Assembly (NCBI GenBank): GCA_934691625.1
Contig: CAKUTA010000002.1
Coordinates: forward strand, 124,001 to 188,000
Direction: 5' to 3'
Source: an uncultured Bacteroidales bacterium
Lineage (GTDB): Bacteria; Bacteroidota; Bacteroidia; Bacteroidales; UBA932
DNA: 64,000 bases
Under the pieces are notes generated by a model. It was not told the DNA's origin, searched no databases, and was given only the letters and a program-made list of their open reading frames with translations. Numbering within the stretch: the stretch's first letter is position 1; each line of letters starts with the position of its first letter. Position numbers and translations under genes: made by a program. Below, piece by piece: positions 27,860 to 36,277 of this stretch.

Positions 27860-27877
27860 AGAAGTGGCCTCCAGCTA

Positions 27878-27908
27878 TTGTTATTGCATATTTGTTTTAT
27901 TAGATTTG
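27878..27908 (+). promoter_or_regulatory. Promoter of the EF-G paralogue
   Basis: TTG (27878-27880), 20-nt spacer, TAGATTTG (27901-27908). The leader to the ATG at 27991 would be about 75 nt and includes a GAAGC...GCTTC hairpin near 27915-27935. Confidence 0.7.
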
Positions 27909-27990
27909 CAATAGAAGCGGCCACGGCTGCTTCCGGCATATCCGCCAGGATTGCCAGGTCATATTATAAACTAATAACACACTAAAGGTC

Positions 27991-30144
27991 ATGAAATCCT
28001 ATTCTACTAAAGACATCCGGAACGTGGTCTTGCTTGGCAGCACCAAGTCAGGCAAGACCACATTAGCGGAGGCGATGCTTTACGAGGGTAAAGTCATTGA
28101 CAGACGCGGCTCGGTCGAGAACAAGAATACCGTATCAGACAATACGGAGATTGAGCAGATGAACCAGAGGTCCATATTCTCTACTCCTTTGTACGCGGAG
28201 TTCATGGATACCAAGTTCAATATAATAGATACCCCGGGTTCTGATGATTTCGTTGGAGGAGCAGTTTCAGCATTCAAGGTATGCGAGAACGGAATCCTGG
28301 TGATCAACGCGCAGCAGGGAGTGGAAGTGGGGACAGAGATATTCGCGCGTTATGCGGAACAGTACAATGTTCCTGTAATAGTGGCTGTAAACCAGATTGA
28401 CGGCGAGAAGGCTGACTGGGAGACAGTCCAGAACAGCATGAAGGAGGCTTTCGGGAACAAGCCTGTCATAATACAGTTCCCGGTGAATCCTGGTCCGTCA
28501 TTTGACGGATTCGTGGATGTCCTGAAGATGAAATACTATCATTTCAAGGACAATAACGGAACCAGGGAGGACCTGGAGATTCCGGAAAATCTTAAGGATG
28601 AAGCAGAGCTTCTGCGCCAGTCGCTTATCGAGACTGCCGCTGAATATGACGATACATTGATGGAGAAATTCTTTGACGCGGGATCCCTTACCGAGGATGA
28701 GATACGCAAGGGCCTTGGAATCGGAGTTCGTGCCGGCAAGGTGCTTCCTGTATTCTGCCTATCGGCGAAGAAGGATATAGGTGTAAAGAGACTTATGGAG
28801 TTCACTATCAGGACTTCCGCATCTCCTGAAATCACAAGGACATTGACGAGGGACGGAGATGAAGTTCAGTGCAAGCAGGACGCTCCTACCACATTATTCA
28901 TATATAAGACAGATGTCGAGCCTCACCTCGGAGAAGTCTCATATTTCAAGGTCATGAGCGGCGAGCTGGATGAGGGCATGGATCTCGAGGATGCTGTGAC
29001 AGGAAACCGCGAAAGGATCTCGACAATCTATGCTGTGGCAGGCTCGAAAAAGGAGAAGGTGACGGATATGATGGCGGGAGATATCGGGTGCGCCGTGAAG
29101 CTCCGTGCCGGAAAAACCAATGTGACTCTGGCGCAGCCTGGCACAGGAATCTCTTATGAGCCTATCAAGTTCCCAGCACCTAAATACCGTACGGCGGTCA
29201 AGGCGAAAGTCCAGGCAGACGAGACCAAGCTTGGTGATGCCCTTAACAAGATTTCCGCGCAGGATCCGACCGTGATTGTAGAATATTCCAAGGAATTGAA
29301 GCAGACTATATTGAGTGGGCAGGGCGAGCAGCATATCAATGTCGTCAAATGGCGTCTCCAGAACGAGTTCAAGGTGGAGATCGAGCTGTTCCCTCCTAAA
29401 ATACCATATCGCGAGACCATCACCAAGACGGCTACAGCGGAGTACCGTCACAAGAAGCAGTCCGGAGGTGCCGGACAGTTCGGCGAGGTCCATCTGCTGA
29501 TATGCCCGATAGTTGAGGGCGTTCCGTTCACAAACAAGTTCAAGATTGACGGAAAGGAGACCACACTCAATGTCAAGAGCCAGGAGTCGTATAACCTGGA
29601 GTGGGGCGGCAGGCTGGAGTTCTATAACTGTGTCGTCGGAGGTGCAATCGATGCCCGCTTCATGCCGGCCATCCTGAAGGGTATCATGGAGAAGATGACA
29701 GAGGGACCGCTTACAGGCTCGTATGCCCGAGATATCAGGGTCTTTGTCTATGATGGGAAGATGCACCCTGTGGATTCCAATGAAATTTCATTCGTACTGG
29801 CTGCCCGCAATGCATTCAAGGAGGCATTCCGTAATGCAGGTCCGAAGATCATGGAGCCTATCTATAATCTGGAAGTGCTTACACCTGGCGAATATATGGG
29901 CGCCTGCATGTCGGATCTCCAGAACAGGCGTGCCATCATAGAGGGCATGGGAAGTGACAAGGGATTCGAGGTCATCAAGGCCAGGGTGCCGCTTGCTGAA
30001 CTCTACAGATATTCGACTGCTCTCAGCTCCCTGACATCCGGAAGTGCCACATTTACAATGCAGTTCGCTGACTATCAGCCTGTACCTGGCGATGTGCAGA
30101 CAAAGCTGCTTGCAGAATATGCCGCTCAGGATACGGAAGAGTAG
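27991..30144 (+). CDS. fusA2: EF-G paralogue (EF-G2 type) with altered GTPase motifs
   Basis: A 717-residue translation factor of EF-G architecture (domains G, II, III, IV, V). G1 is GSTKSGKT (16-23). The switch I element normally RGITI reads QRSIFS (59-64). G3 is DTPGSDDF (80-87) where EF-G has DTPGHVDF: the catalytic His is Ser84. G4 is NQID instead of NKID. Domain IV (from about 475, YRHKKQSGGAGQFGEV) and domain V (LEVLTPGEYMG) are normal. This matches the Bacteroides EF-G2 type, reported to support translation with little or no GTP hydrolysis and to matter in carbon limitation and gut colonisation. That this copy behaves the same is inferred. Confidence 0.88.
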   Translation: MKSYSTKDIRNVVLLGSTKSGKTTLAEAMLYEGKVIDRRGSVENKNTVSDNTEIEQMNQRSIFSTPLYAEFMDTKFNIIDTPGSDDFVGGAVSAFKVCENGILVINAQQGVEVGTEIFARYAEQYNVPVIVAVNQIDGEKADWETVQNSMKEAFGNKPVIIQFPVNPGPSFDGFVDVLKMKYYHFKDNNGTREDLEIPENLKDEAELLRQSLIETAAEYDDTLMEKFFDAGSLTEDEIRKGLGIGVRAGKVLPVFCLSAKKDIGVKRLMEFTIRTSASPEITRTLTRDGDEVQCKQDAPTTLFIYKTDVEPHLGEVSYFKVMSGELDEGMDLEDAVTGNRERISTIYAVAGSKKEKVTDMMAGDIGCAVKLRAGKTNVTLAQPGTGISYEPIKFPAPKYRTAVKAKVQADETKLGDALNKISAQDPTVIVEYSKELKQTILSGQGEQHINVVKWRLQNEFKVEIELFPPKIPYRETITKTATAEYRHKKQSGGAGQFGEVHLLICPIVEGVPFTNKFKIDGKETTLNVKSQESYNLEWGGRLEFYNCVVGGAIDARFMPAILKGIMEKMTEGPLTGSYARDIRVFVYDGKMHPVDSNEISFVLAARNAFKEAFRNAGPKIMEPIYNLEVLTPGEYMGACMSDLQNRRAIIEGMGSDKGFEVIKARVPLAELYRYSTALSSLTSGSATFTMQFADYQPVPGDVQTKLLAEYAAQDTEE

Positions 30145-30161
30145 GAACTGGAAGATATCTG

Positions 30162-30220
30162 AAAACCGACAAAAGACGGGTGCAAAGAAAAGCTCTTTGC
30201 ACCCGTCTTTTGTCGGTTTT
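30162..30220. terminator. Very long terminator hairpin after the EF-G paralogue
   Basis: Perfect inverted repeat with arms of about 26 bp (30162-30187 and 30194-30220), a short AAAGC-type loop, and A-run/T-run outer ends. It lies between convergent genes and its right edge touches the stop codon of the small lipoprotein gene (30219). Confidence 0.9.
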
Positions 30221-30701
30221 ACCTATGCGCTTTTTGTACGATTGTCACGTCTGCCGCGAAACCGTTGTAGCCATTGGAAAAAATGCGATATGTACAAGAT
30301 CTCGTTTTCTGAGTCGGATTTGCAGTGTGCTTTACCCTGATAATCTGCTTATATCTCTCAAAACCTTTGATTTGAGCATTGCCGGTATCTTCCTTATCAT
30401 AAAAGTCTTTCTCCTCTGGAGGAACAGAGAACGAATTTTCCAAGGTTATGCCTTCACTCTTTTTCAGGCACTCTAATCTGCTCAGTCCAAAAGAGACTAC
30501 TTCCAGATCGCTATATCCATCTTCTGGCGGAACAATAATCTCAAGGTTATTCATATCCACAAGGCAATCATTTGAATAAAGATAAATCTCTCCAAATTCA
30601 TACCCGCCTGCCATGAAATCTTCCTGCTTCTTCGAACAAGAGCCGGACAATATAATCAGCAGTACTGCTGCAATGCATGTGCAAATCGTCTTTTTCATCA
30701 T
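30219..30701 (-). CDS. Small lipoprotein with BACON-like C-terminus
   Basis: A 160-residue lipoprotein (signal MMKKTICTCIAAVLLIILSG, lipobox LSGS-C, Cys22). The mature protein is beta-rich with many Cys-free strands, and the end (TYRIFSNGYNGFAADVTIVQKA) resembles the last strands of BACON-type Ig-like domains found in Bacteroidales surface lipoproteins. No catalytic motif is seen. By eye it uses more A/T-ending codons than its neighbours, which may indicate recent acquisition. The stop codon overlaps the terminator hairpin at 30162-30220 by two bases. Confidence 0.7.
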   Translation of the reverse strand: MMKKTICTCIAAVLLIILSGSCSKKQEDFMAGGYEFGEIYLYSNDCLVDMNNLEIIVPPEDGYSDLEVVSFGLSRLECLKKSEGITLENSFSVPPEEKDFYDKEDTGNAQIKGFERYKQIIRVKHTANPTQKTRSCTYRIFSNGYNGFAADVTIVQKAHR

Positions 30702-30772
30702 TTCAGTGTGTATTAGTTAATATCAGAGTTCAGCATTTAGTACATTTCGCAATCTGCGTCGTTGGGCTGCCT

Positions 30773-32476
30773 TTAATGCTGGTTTATCAGGGCCTTGGCT
30801 ATGTTCAGCGCAGGTGTGGCGCCTTCCTCTAGCAGGGTGTCGAGAGTGAACTGCATCAGGGCCTCATTCAGCAGAGCCTCGGCTTCCGCATCTCCGGCAT
30901 TGCGCCATTCCTCTTTCAGGATCCTGACTTTCTCGTAATCCTGTACGCCTTCTATGAGACGCTCGAAATGAGGGCTTGAATATCCGTCAGGATATACCAT
31001 GAAGCAGTCGCCTGCAGGCCATGTCCTGAACCGGGCATCTTTCATCGGGTCTGCGGTCCAGCTGTTGTATGCCCAGCGGAGATATCCGTCATATCCGTTG
31101 GCCGCGGCGAACCATCCTATCCATTCAGCCTCTGCGGGCTCAGAGGCCAGGAATGTATTCGGCACTCTCTCTGCACAGCATGTGTAGTAGGTTGTTATAA
31201 GCCCTTTTGCACGCCTTTCGATGATCTCGTCTGCCGGAAAATCTTCGCGCAGTGCTACGCAATAGTCATAAAGCTCGTCCACCAGGGATTTGTGGTATGA
31301 GCCTGCCAATGAGACCTTCATGTCCGGTGCGGCTTCACGGATGACATCCAGGGCATTCTTCATGTCCTCTTCCGGGCGCTCGTCCATTGCGATAGCAGTC
31401 TTGCTGAACAGACCTTTTTCTTTCAGATGGATGGCGAAAGCCTTTATGAATGAGCCCCAGTATTCCCTGTATTCATGCGAGCTTGTGGTGCATTGGAAAT
31501 ATTCTGTCTCTCCGGTTTCCCCGTTGACGTAATCAAATGTCATCTTCCATGGGATCATGGTGTAGCAGTTTATCTGCCTGTCGATTCCGATGCCCGACAT
31601 GAACTCCGCCCACCTGTCGAATATGCTGAAGTCATAGCTCCAGCTTCCGTCGGAATTCTTTATCTTCTTCACCATGGAGCCGAAGGCATCCTCTGTCTGC
31701 CCGTTCCATGGCTTGTCCATGATGGTGGCGGTCGCCACTTTCTGCCCGGCATCTGCCAGCATCTTCATGACAGGCTCCATGTGGCGGAAATGGTCGTCGC
31801 TCCAAGGCTCTACGCCATAATACCGCGCCACTGCATAAGGGTTCTGCCATAAATCCAGGTGAAAAGCCCATTCGGACGGTTCTGGAAGGATCCTTCCGAT
31901 GACCTCAAGCCTGATCGGCAGTGTCAATGCCCTAGTCCCTTTTGCCTTGATTTTCAATGTCCCTGAATATGTCCCTGGGGCAGCGTCTGAAGGGACTGCC
32001 ACCTTTACCCATAGTGGCTGCGCCATGCTGTCAGGCAATGTCTTGAGCGTATCTGCCGCGATAATGTCGGCGACATAAAGTGAATCGAACTGGCCTTTCG
32101 GACGGTATCCGCATTGGCCGAATCCATCCTTCAGGACATCCGCCATCACGTATTTCACGAAAGAGGCCTGGATGCATGATGCAGGAATCCTGTCATGGCT
32201 TGACTTGAGATCCGAGGCTTCTGCCTTAAGCTTGGACAGGGGCCTTGCCGACCACAGCACAGCCTGCGCTGATGTCTTTTCTCCACGCCATGCGGGGAAT
32301 GTGAATGACGAGTCCATAAGCATTGTCCTGTCCAGCACGTGTTTATGAGGAGCGGCGCCGGCCTCAAGTGTGAAATGACGGTCTGTGCCTGCCCATCCTC
32401 CGTCGAGCGCAGGTGCTCCGCACCCGCAGCAAATCCAGGTCGCCAGCGTCAGCCAAGTAAAAATTCCATGTTTCAT
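30773..32476 (-). CDS. GH123/DUF4091-type glycosidase lipoprotein
   Basis: A 567-residue exported enzyme. The ATG at 32476 (MKHGIFTWLTLATWICCGCG) was chosen because it gives a lipoprotein-like signal and lies 27 nt below a -7 box; the longer open frame upstream overlaps rsmA and its promoter. The N-terminal beta domain (to about 215) precedes a barrel with the GH123-type acidic pair in AIAMDERPEED, and YLRWAYNSWTADP near the end. GH123 members are beta-N-acetylgalactosaminidases using substrate-assisted catalysis with an Asp-Glu pair; glycosphingolipid or mucin glycan is a plausible substrate, but DUF4091 proteins are diverse. Confidence 0.82.
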   Translation of the reverse strand: MKHGIFTWLTLATWICCGCGAPALDGGWAGTDRHFTLEAGAAPHKHVLDRTMLMDSSFTFPAWRGEKTSAQAVLWSARPLSKLKAEASDLKSSHDRIPASCIQASFVKYVMADVLKDGFGQCGYRPKGQFDSLYVADIIAADTLKTLPDSMAQPLWVKVAVPSDAAPGTYSGTLKIKAKGTRALTLPIRLEVIGRILPEPSEWAFHLDLWQNPYAVARYYGVEPWSDDHFRHMEPVMKMLADAGQKVATATIMDKPWNGQTEDAFGSMVKKIKNSDGSWSYDFSIFDRWAEFMSGIGIDRQINCYTMIPWKMTFDYVNGETGETEYFQCTTSSHEYREYWGSFIKAFAIHLKEKGLFSKTAIAMDERPEEDMKNALDVIREAAPDMKVSLAGSYHKSLVDELYDYCVALREDFPADEIIERRAKGLITTYYTCCAERVPNTFLASEPAEAEWIGWFAAANGYDGYLRWAYNSWTADPMKDARFRTWPAGDCFMVYPDGYSSPHFERLIEGVQDYEKVRILKEEWRNAGDAEAEALLNEALMQFTLDTLLEEGATPALNIAKALINQH

Positions 32477-32502
32477 TTGACATGATTTATAAACCAACTT
32501 TC

Positions 32503-32510
32503 CAAAGATA
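32503..32510 (-). promoter_or_regulatory. -7 box (TATCTTTG) of the GH123 gene
   Basis: Minus strand TATCTTTG; TTTG for a -33 element is on the minus strand at 32526-32529 (15-nt spacing, short). It is divergent from, and interleaved with, the rsmA promoter. Confidence 0.6.
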
Positions 32511-32520
32511 GGAATATTAT

Positions 32521-32553
32521 TTTGGCAAATCTCATGGACAAGGCGTAACTTTG
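32521..32553 (+). promoter_or_regulatory. Promoter of rsmA
   Basis: TTTG (32521-32524), 21-nt spacer, TAACTTTG (32546-32553). The leader to the ATG at 32574 would be about 15 nt. Confidence 0.7.
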
Positions 32554-32573
32554 CAGCCATAAACGAGACATTT

Positions 32574-33380
32574 ATGGAAGTAAGGGCGAAAAAAGCATTG
32601 GGACAGCACTTTCTGACTGACCAGAAGATCGCGCAAGCGATTGTGGCGGCGCTGCGGCATCCGTCTGCCGATGTGATGGATGTCCTGGAGATAGGTCCTG
32701 GAATGGGTGTCCTTTCGCAGTATCTTCTTGGGCGCGATGACATCAATCTTAAGATGATAGAAATAGATAGCGAGTCAGTGGAATATCTGGAGAGGCATTT
32801 CAGCGAGGCGCGTGGTCGTGTAATCTACGGTGATTTCCTGAAGCTTGACATTGACCACATCTTCCCTGGTGATTTCAATGTCATCGGCAACTTCCCGTAT
32901 AATATCTCGTCACAGATCTTCTTCCGCATCCTTGACTACCGTAGCCGTATTCCGCAGACAGTATGTATGATACAGAAGGAAGTGGCGGAGCGCATTGCCG
33001 AAAGGCCCGGATCTAAGACATACGGAATTCTTTCCGTGCTTCTTCAGGCATGGTATGACATAGAGTATCTCTTTACGGTCGGCTCTGGAGCATTCGCACC
33101 TCCTCCTAAGGTGCAGTCTGCCGTGATAAGGCTTACCAGGAATTCGAGGACGGATCTTGGCTGTGACGAAGACTCTTTCAGGAGCATTGTCAAGACTGCT
33201 TTCGGCCAGAGGCGGAAGACATTGAGAAACTCATTGAAGCCCGTCATAGTCGCGAAGGCTGCCAGGGAAGGCTGGGATGCGGAGACGCTTGCTTCCTTCA
33301 CCTCTGATCCTGTGTTTGAACTCCGTCCGGAACGCCTTGGAGTAGAAGATTTCATTGAACTGACCAGGAAGCTGTCCTGA
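32574..33380 (+). CDS. rsmA: 16S rRNA (adenine1518/1519-N6,N6)-dimethyltransferase RsmA
   Basis: A 268-residue SAM-dependent methyltransferase (KsgA) that dimethylates two adjacent adenines in helix 45 of 16S rRNA. Motifs in order: KKALGQHFLTD at the N-terminus, SAM loop LEIGPGMGVLSQYLL (about 43-57), IEIDSESVEYL, and the catalytic NFPYNISSQIFF (motif IV, NFPY). C-terminal FGQRRKTLRNSLK is also conserved. Length is normal. It is divergent from the GH123 gene and followed by ppa with its own promoter. Confidence 0.97.
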   Translation: MEVRAKKALGQHFLTDQKIAQAIVAALRHPSADVMDVLEIGPGMGVLSQYLLGRDDINLKMIEIDSESVEYLERHFSEARGRVIYGDFLKLDIDHIFPGDFNVIGNFPYNISSQIFFRILDYRSRIPQTVCMIQKEVAERIAERPGSKTYGILSVLLQAWYDIEYLFTVGSGAFAPPPKVQSAVIRLTRNSRTDLGCDEDSFRSIVKTAFGQRRKTLRNSLKPVIVAKAAREGWDAETLASFTSDPVFELRPERLGVEDFIELTRKLS

Positions 33381-33455
33381 AATGATTGAAAACTGTTTTC
33401 GAAACGAAATGCGGTATTTTCATTACGAAAGCGATGGAATGTTAAGTATAATTTG

Positions 33456-33463
33456 TAAATTTG
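33456..33463 (+). promoter_or_regulatory. -7 box (TAAATTTG) for ppa
   Basis: Exact consensus -7 element 93 nt upstream of the ppa ATG; no clear -33. Confidence 0.5.
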
Positions 33464-33556
33464 GCCGTTGTCCGGTGTCATGCATATACGGACAGTTCTG
33501 ACCGTAAGCGTTCAGGATAGAGAAGATAAACTGAAAACTATTTGAATAACAGACTG

Positions 33557-34195
33557 ATGGATATTGCAAATTCACACAAGGCACATCCGTGGCACGGAAT
33601 TGACCTAGGAGAAAATGTTCCTGACGAGGTACGTGCGTTCATAGAGATCGTACCGACAGACACTGTAAAATACGAAGTAGATAAGGCTTCCGGCTATCTT
33701 TCTCTTGACAGGCCGCAGAAGTTCTCCAATATTGTACCGTCCCTTTATGGCTTCCTTCCGAGAACATATTGCGCCAGGCACATGGCTGAGCTTACCAACC
33801 AGGCGCTTGCCAGATACGATGTGGAAGGGGATGGGGATCCGCTCGATATATGTGTCCTTACGGAGAAGGATGTGACACATGGAGATATCATTGTACGCGC
33901 AAGGCCGATAGGCGGTCTCAGGCTTCTGGATCATGACCAGGCTGATGACAAGATTATCGCAGTCTTGAAGAATGATGCTGTTTATGGGCATCTTACTGAT
34001 ATTGATGAGCTTCCGAAGGATATCATACGCAGGCTCATCCATTATTTCACCACGTACAAGGATATTCCGGGGGAGAACAGCCAGCGCATGAAGTTCATAA
34101 GCATCTATGGGGCGGACACCGCGAAGGATGTGATACTCAGGTCAATGCAGGACTATCAGGAGCTGATATCCAGTAAGCAGCTGACTAAAAAGTAA
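33557..34195 (+). CDS. ppa: Family I inorganic pyrophosphatase
   Basis: A 212-residue cytoplasmic enzyme hydrolysing pyrophosphate to phosphate, which drives biosynthetic reactions. The ATG at 33557 (MDIANSHKAHPWHGIDLG) is preferred over an in-frame TTG 15 nt earlier. The metal-binding signature is EGDGDPLDICVLTE (D-x-D-P-x-D), with KYEVDKASGYLSLDRP and DDKIIAVLKNDA further supporting. Length is typical of the longer eukaryote/Bacteroidetes branch. The stop codon is directly abutted by repeat R1 copy 2. Confidence 0.95.
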   Translation: MDIANSHKAHPWHGIDLGENVPDEVRAFIEIVPTDTVKYEVDKASGYLSLDRPQKFSNIVPSLYGFLPRTYCARHMAELTNQALARYDVEGDGDPLDICVLTEKDVTHGDIIVRARPIGGLRLLDHDQADDKIIAVLKNDAVYGHLTDIDELPKDIIRRLIHYFTTYKDIPGENSQRMKFISIYGADTAKDVILRSMQDYQELISSKQLTKK

Positions 34196-34356
34196 GAATC
34201 TGTTTTGAAATTATTAAAAAGTTGTTTGTGGTAAAATTCCTTCATCTTCTTCCCGAGGATTCAGGTCAGATAGGCACCGCTATCTTCCCCGAATCCTCGG
34301 TCGAACCTGAAGTTTGCCCTCTCAAACCTTCAGATAATAATTCCAAAACAGCTTCT
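34195..34356 (+). repeat. Dispersed repeat R1, copy 2
   Basis: 162-bp copy starting at the last base of the ppa stop codon. Terminal inverted repeats as in the other copies (left end slightly diverged, AGAATCTGTTTTGAAAT). Invariant 27-nt core at 34262-34288. In this copy CCGAGGAT pairs with ATCCTCGG, and TTCAGGT with ACCTGAA. Confidence 0.88.
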
Positions 34357-34380
34357 AAAATTCGCATAATAGATTGATCT

Positions 34381-34445
34381 ATAAATTATCAGCGATTTTC
34401 AAAATAGGCGTACATGCCATTTTGAAAATCGCTAACTGTTTAAGT
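34381..34445 (+). repeat. Dispersed palindromic repeat R2, copy B
   Basis: AGCGATTTTCAAAATAGGC / GCCATTTTGAAAATCGCT form a nearly perfect hairpin with a TACAT-like loop. It is a shorter copy lacking most of the right flank. It lies between R1 copy 2 and the convergent DXS-like gene and may act as terminator there. Confidence 0.75.
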
Positions 34446-34467
34446 ACCAGTTGTTTTAACAAAAACT

Positions 34468-36219
34468 CTATTTCAAGGCAGCTAGAATATCCTCAACTAT
34501 AAGTTTCGGGGTGAGGCGGTTGCGGAGCGCCAGCTCAGAATACGGTACACGGTCGTAGAACTCCTTGCGCAGCCCCTTGCAGAGCACACGCATTGATGAA
34601 GGTCCATAATAGGCCGCGATCTTTTCGCCGAAGCCTCCGGCTATGATGCCGTTCTCGAGGGTTACGACAAGCTTGTGCCTGTCGCGGAGCTTCTCCATGA
34701 GATTTTCATCGACACCCGTGATGTATCTTGGGTTGATGATTGTCGGGTCAATGCCCTTTTCCTTCAGCAGCCCTGCGACCTGTTCTGCCAGCTGCCAGTA
34801 GTCGCCGAGTCCGATGAGAGCGACTCCGCTGCCATTATGATCCACAACATACCTGTTCAGGTCGCTGTAGTCTGTGTCGAACTTAGCATCAGGTCTGGAT
34901 GTCACTACGTTAGGCACTCTTACTGCTACAGGGTGCGACTTCTGCGAGAGGGCCCAGTCCATCATCGCCACGTACTCTTCCTTGCATGTCGGGGCAAGAT
35001 AGACAAGGTTCGGTATGTTCGCCATAAGAGGAATGTCGAAAATGCAGAGGTGTGTGGTGTCGTTCATTCCGTCGGCACCGGCCATGGTGACCATGATGAC
35101 AGCCGGATTGTTGTTCACGCACAGGTCCTGTGAAAGCTGGTCATAAGTCCTCTGGATGAACGTGCTGTGTGTACTGAAGACCACCTTGGCTCCTCCTTTG
35201 GCGAGTCCTGATGCCATTGCCACGCCGTTCTCTTCAGCGATGCCTACATCTATGAACTGCTTTCCTGCCTCTTTCCTGCGTTCGGGACCGAAGCCGATAC
35301 CGGCAGGGACCGCGGCATGCATCACCACCAGGTCAGGATTCTCATGGATCTTCTTCATAAGATATTGTCCCATAATTTCCGGCCAGTTTTCACCGCTGGA
35401 GACATTGACCTTTCCTGTAGGTATGTCGAAAGGCATGCTCCAGTGGAACTGCTCCTTGTGCTCCTCTGCCGGCTTATAGCCTTTTCCTTTCAATGTATGG
35501 ATATGCACCACTACTGGATGAGTGGAGTCCTTGACTCCTTTGAAAGCCTGGATAAGAGCTTGGATGTCATTGCCCTCCTCGATATATACATAGTCCAGTC
35601 CGAGAGACTTGAAGTAGTTGTCGCCGGACTTCCCGCCTGTCGCGCGGAGCTTCGCCAGCGAGCCGTACAGTCCTCCATGGTTTTCAGCAATCGACATTTC
35701 ATTGTCATTGACAACCACGATGAAGTTCGTGCCGTATTCTCCGGCATTGTCAAGCCCTTCAAATGCTTCTCCGCCGCTGAGCGAGCCGTCTCCGATTATT
35801 GCTATCACATTTCCTTTCCCGCCCTTGATGTCACGTGCCTTGGCAAGGCCGAGGGCAAGGCTGATGGATGTGGATGTGTGCCCTACCATGAACCAGTCAT
35901 GTTTGCTCTCGAGAGGTTCGCTGTAGCCTGACACGTCGTCGTACTTGTTCGGGTCCAGGAATGCGGCTGCCCTGCCTGTCAGCATCTTATGTACGTATGA
36001 CTGATGCGACACGTCGAACACGAACTTGTCCTCCGGAGAGTTGAACACATAATGGAGCGCGATGGTCGCCTCTACCATTCCCAGATTCGGTCCCACATGT
36101 CCGCCATGTACGGACAGCTTCTGTATCAGCGCTGTCCTGGCTTCTGAAGCAAGTGTCTCCAGCTGTCCGGCGTCAAGTTTCTTGACATCTGCCGGTGATT
36201 TTATGTTCTCAAGTATCAT
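34468..36219 (-). CDS. Divergent DXS-like transketolase family enzyme
   Basis: A 583-residue TPP enzyme that aligns end to end with 1-deoxy-D-xylulose-5-phosphate synthase but is about 40-60 residues shorter than usual. Shared: SHQSYVHKMLTGR (71-83; DXS has HQAYPHKILTGR), VGHTSTSISLALGLAKARD, TPP motif GDGSLSGGEAFEGLDNAG...NDNEMSI (143-177), GIAEENGVAMASGLA. Different: the DXS substrate segment DRAGLVGxDGxTHHG is here VTMAGADGMNDTTHLCIFD (377-395), so the DRAG Arg is missing. It may be a true MEP-pathway enzyme of a divergent branch or act on another 2-oxo acid/aldose phosphate. It is next to an AraC regulator on the same strand, as sugar-catabolic enzymes often are. Confidence 0.8.
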   Translation of the reverse strand: MILENIKSPADVKKLDAGQLETLASEARTALIQKLSVHGGHVGPNLGMVEATIALHYVFNSPEDKFVFDVSHQSYVHKMLTGRAAAFLDPNKYDDVSGYSEPLESKHDWFMVGHTSTSISLALGLAKARDIKGGKGNVIAIIGDGSLSGGEAFEGLDNAGEYGTNFIVVVNDNEMSIAENHGGLYGSLAKLRATGGKSGDNYFKSLGLDYVYIEEGNDIQALIQAFKGVKDSTHPVVVHIHTLKGKGYKPAEEHKEQFHWSMPFDIPTGKVNVSSGENWPEIMGQYLMKKIHENPDLVVMHAAVPAGIGFGPERRKEAGKQFIDVGIAEENGVAMASGLAKGGAKVVFSTHSTFIQRTYDQLSQDLCVNNNPAVIMVTMAGADGMNDTTHLCIFDIPLMANIPNLVYLAPTCKEEYVAMMDWALSQKSHPVAVRVPNVVTSRPDAKFDTDYSDLNRYVVDHNGSGVALIGLGDYWQLAEQVAGLLKEKGIDPTIINPRYITGVDENLMEKLRDRHKLVVTLENGIIAGGFGEKIAAYYGPSSMRVLCKGLRKEFYDRVPYSELALRNRLTPKLIVEDILAALK

Positions 36220-36238
36220 AAGGTATATCTGTTTAAAA

Positions 36239-36277
36239 CTGTTCTGAAGTCATTGTCTGAAGGCTTTTCCTCTCAAC
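36239..36277. repeat. Rearranged fragment of repeat R1
   Basis: CTGTTCTGAAGTCATTGTCT plus GAAGG matches the inverted end of R1 at most positions and is followed by CTTTTCCTCTCAA, which is the other strand of the same region. It lies directly at the stop codon of the AraC gene (36278). Confidence 0.6.

Noticed and set aside
27915..27990. EF-G2 leader considered as a riboswitch
   Set aside because: Only a small hairpin is visible and no known riboswitch core was recognised.
28939..29766. 275-residue open frame antisense to the EF-G paralogue
   Set aside because: A shadow of a conserved gene with no signal, motif or promoter.
32477..32746. Upstream extension of the GH123-type gene
   Set aside because: It overlaps the rsmA start and both promoters and would precede the signal peptide with about 90 polar residues.
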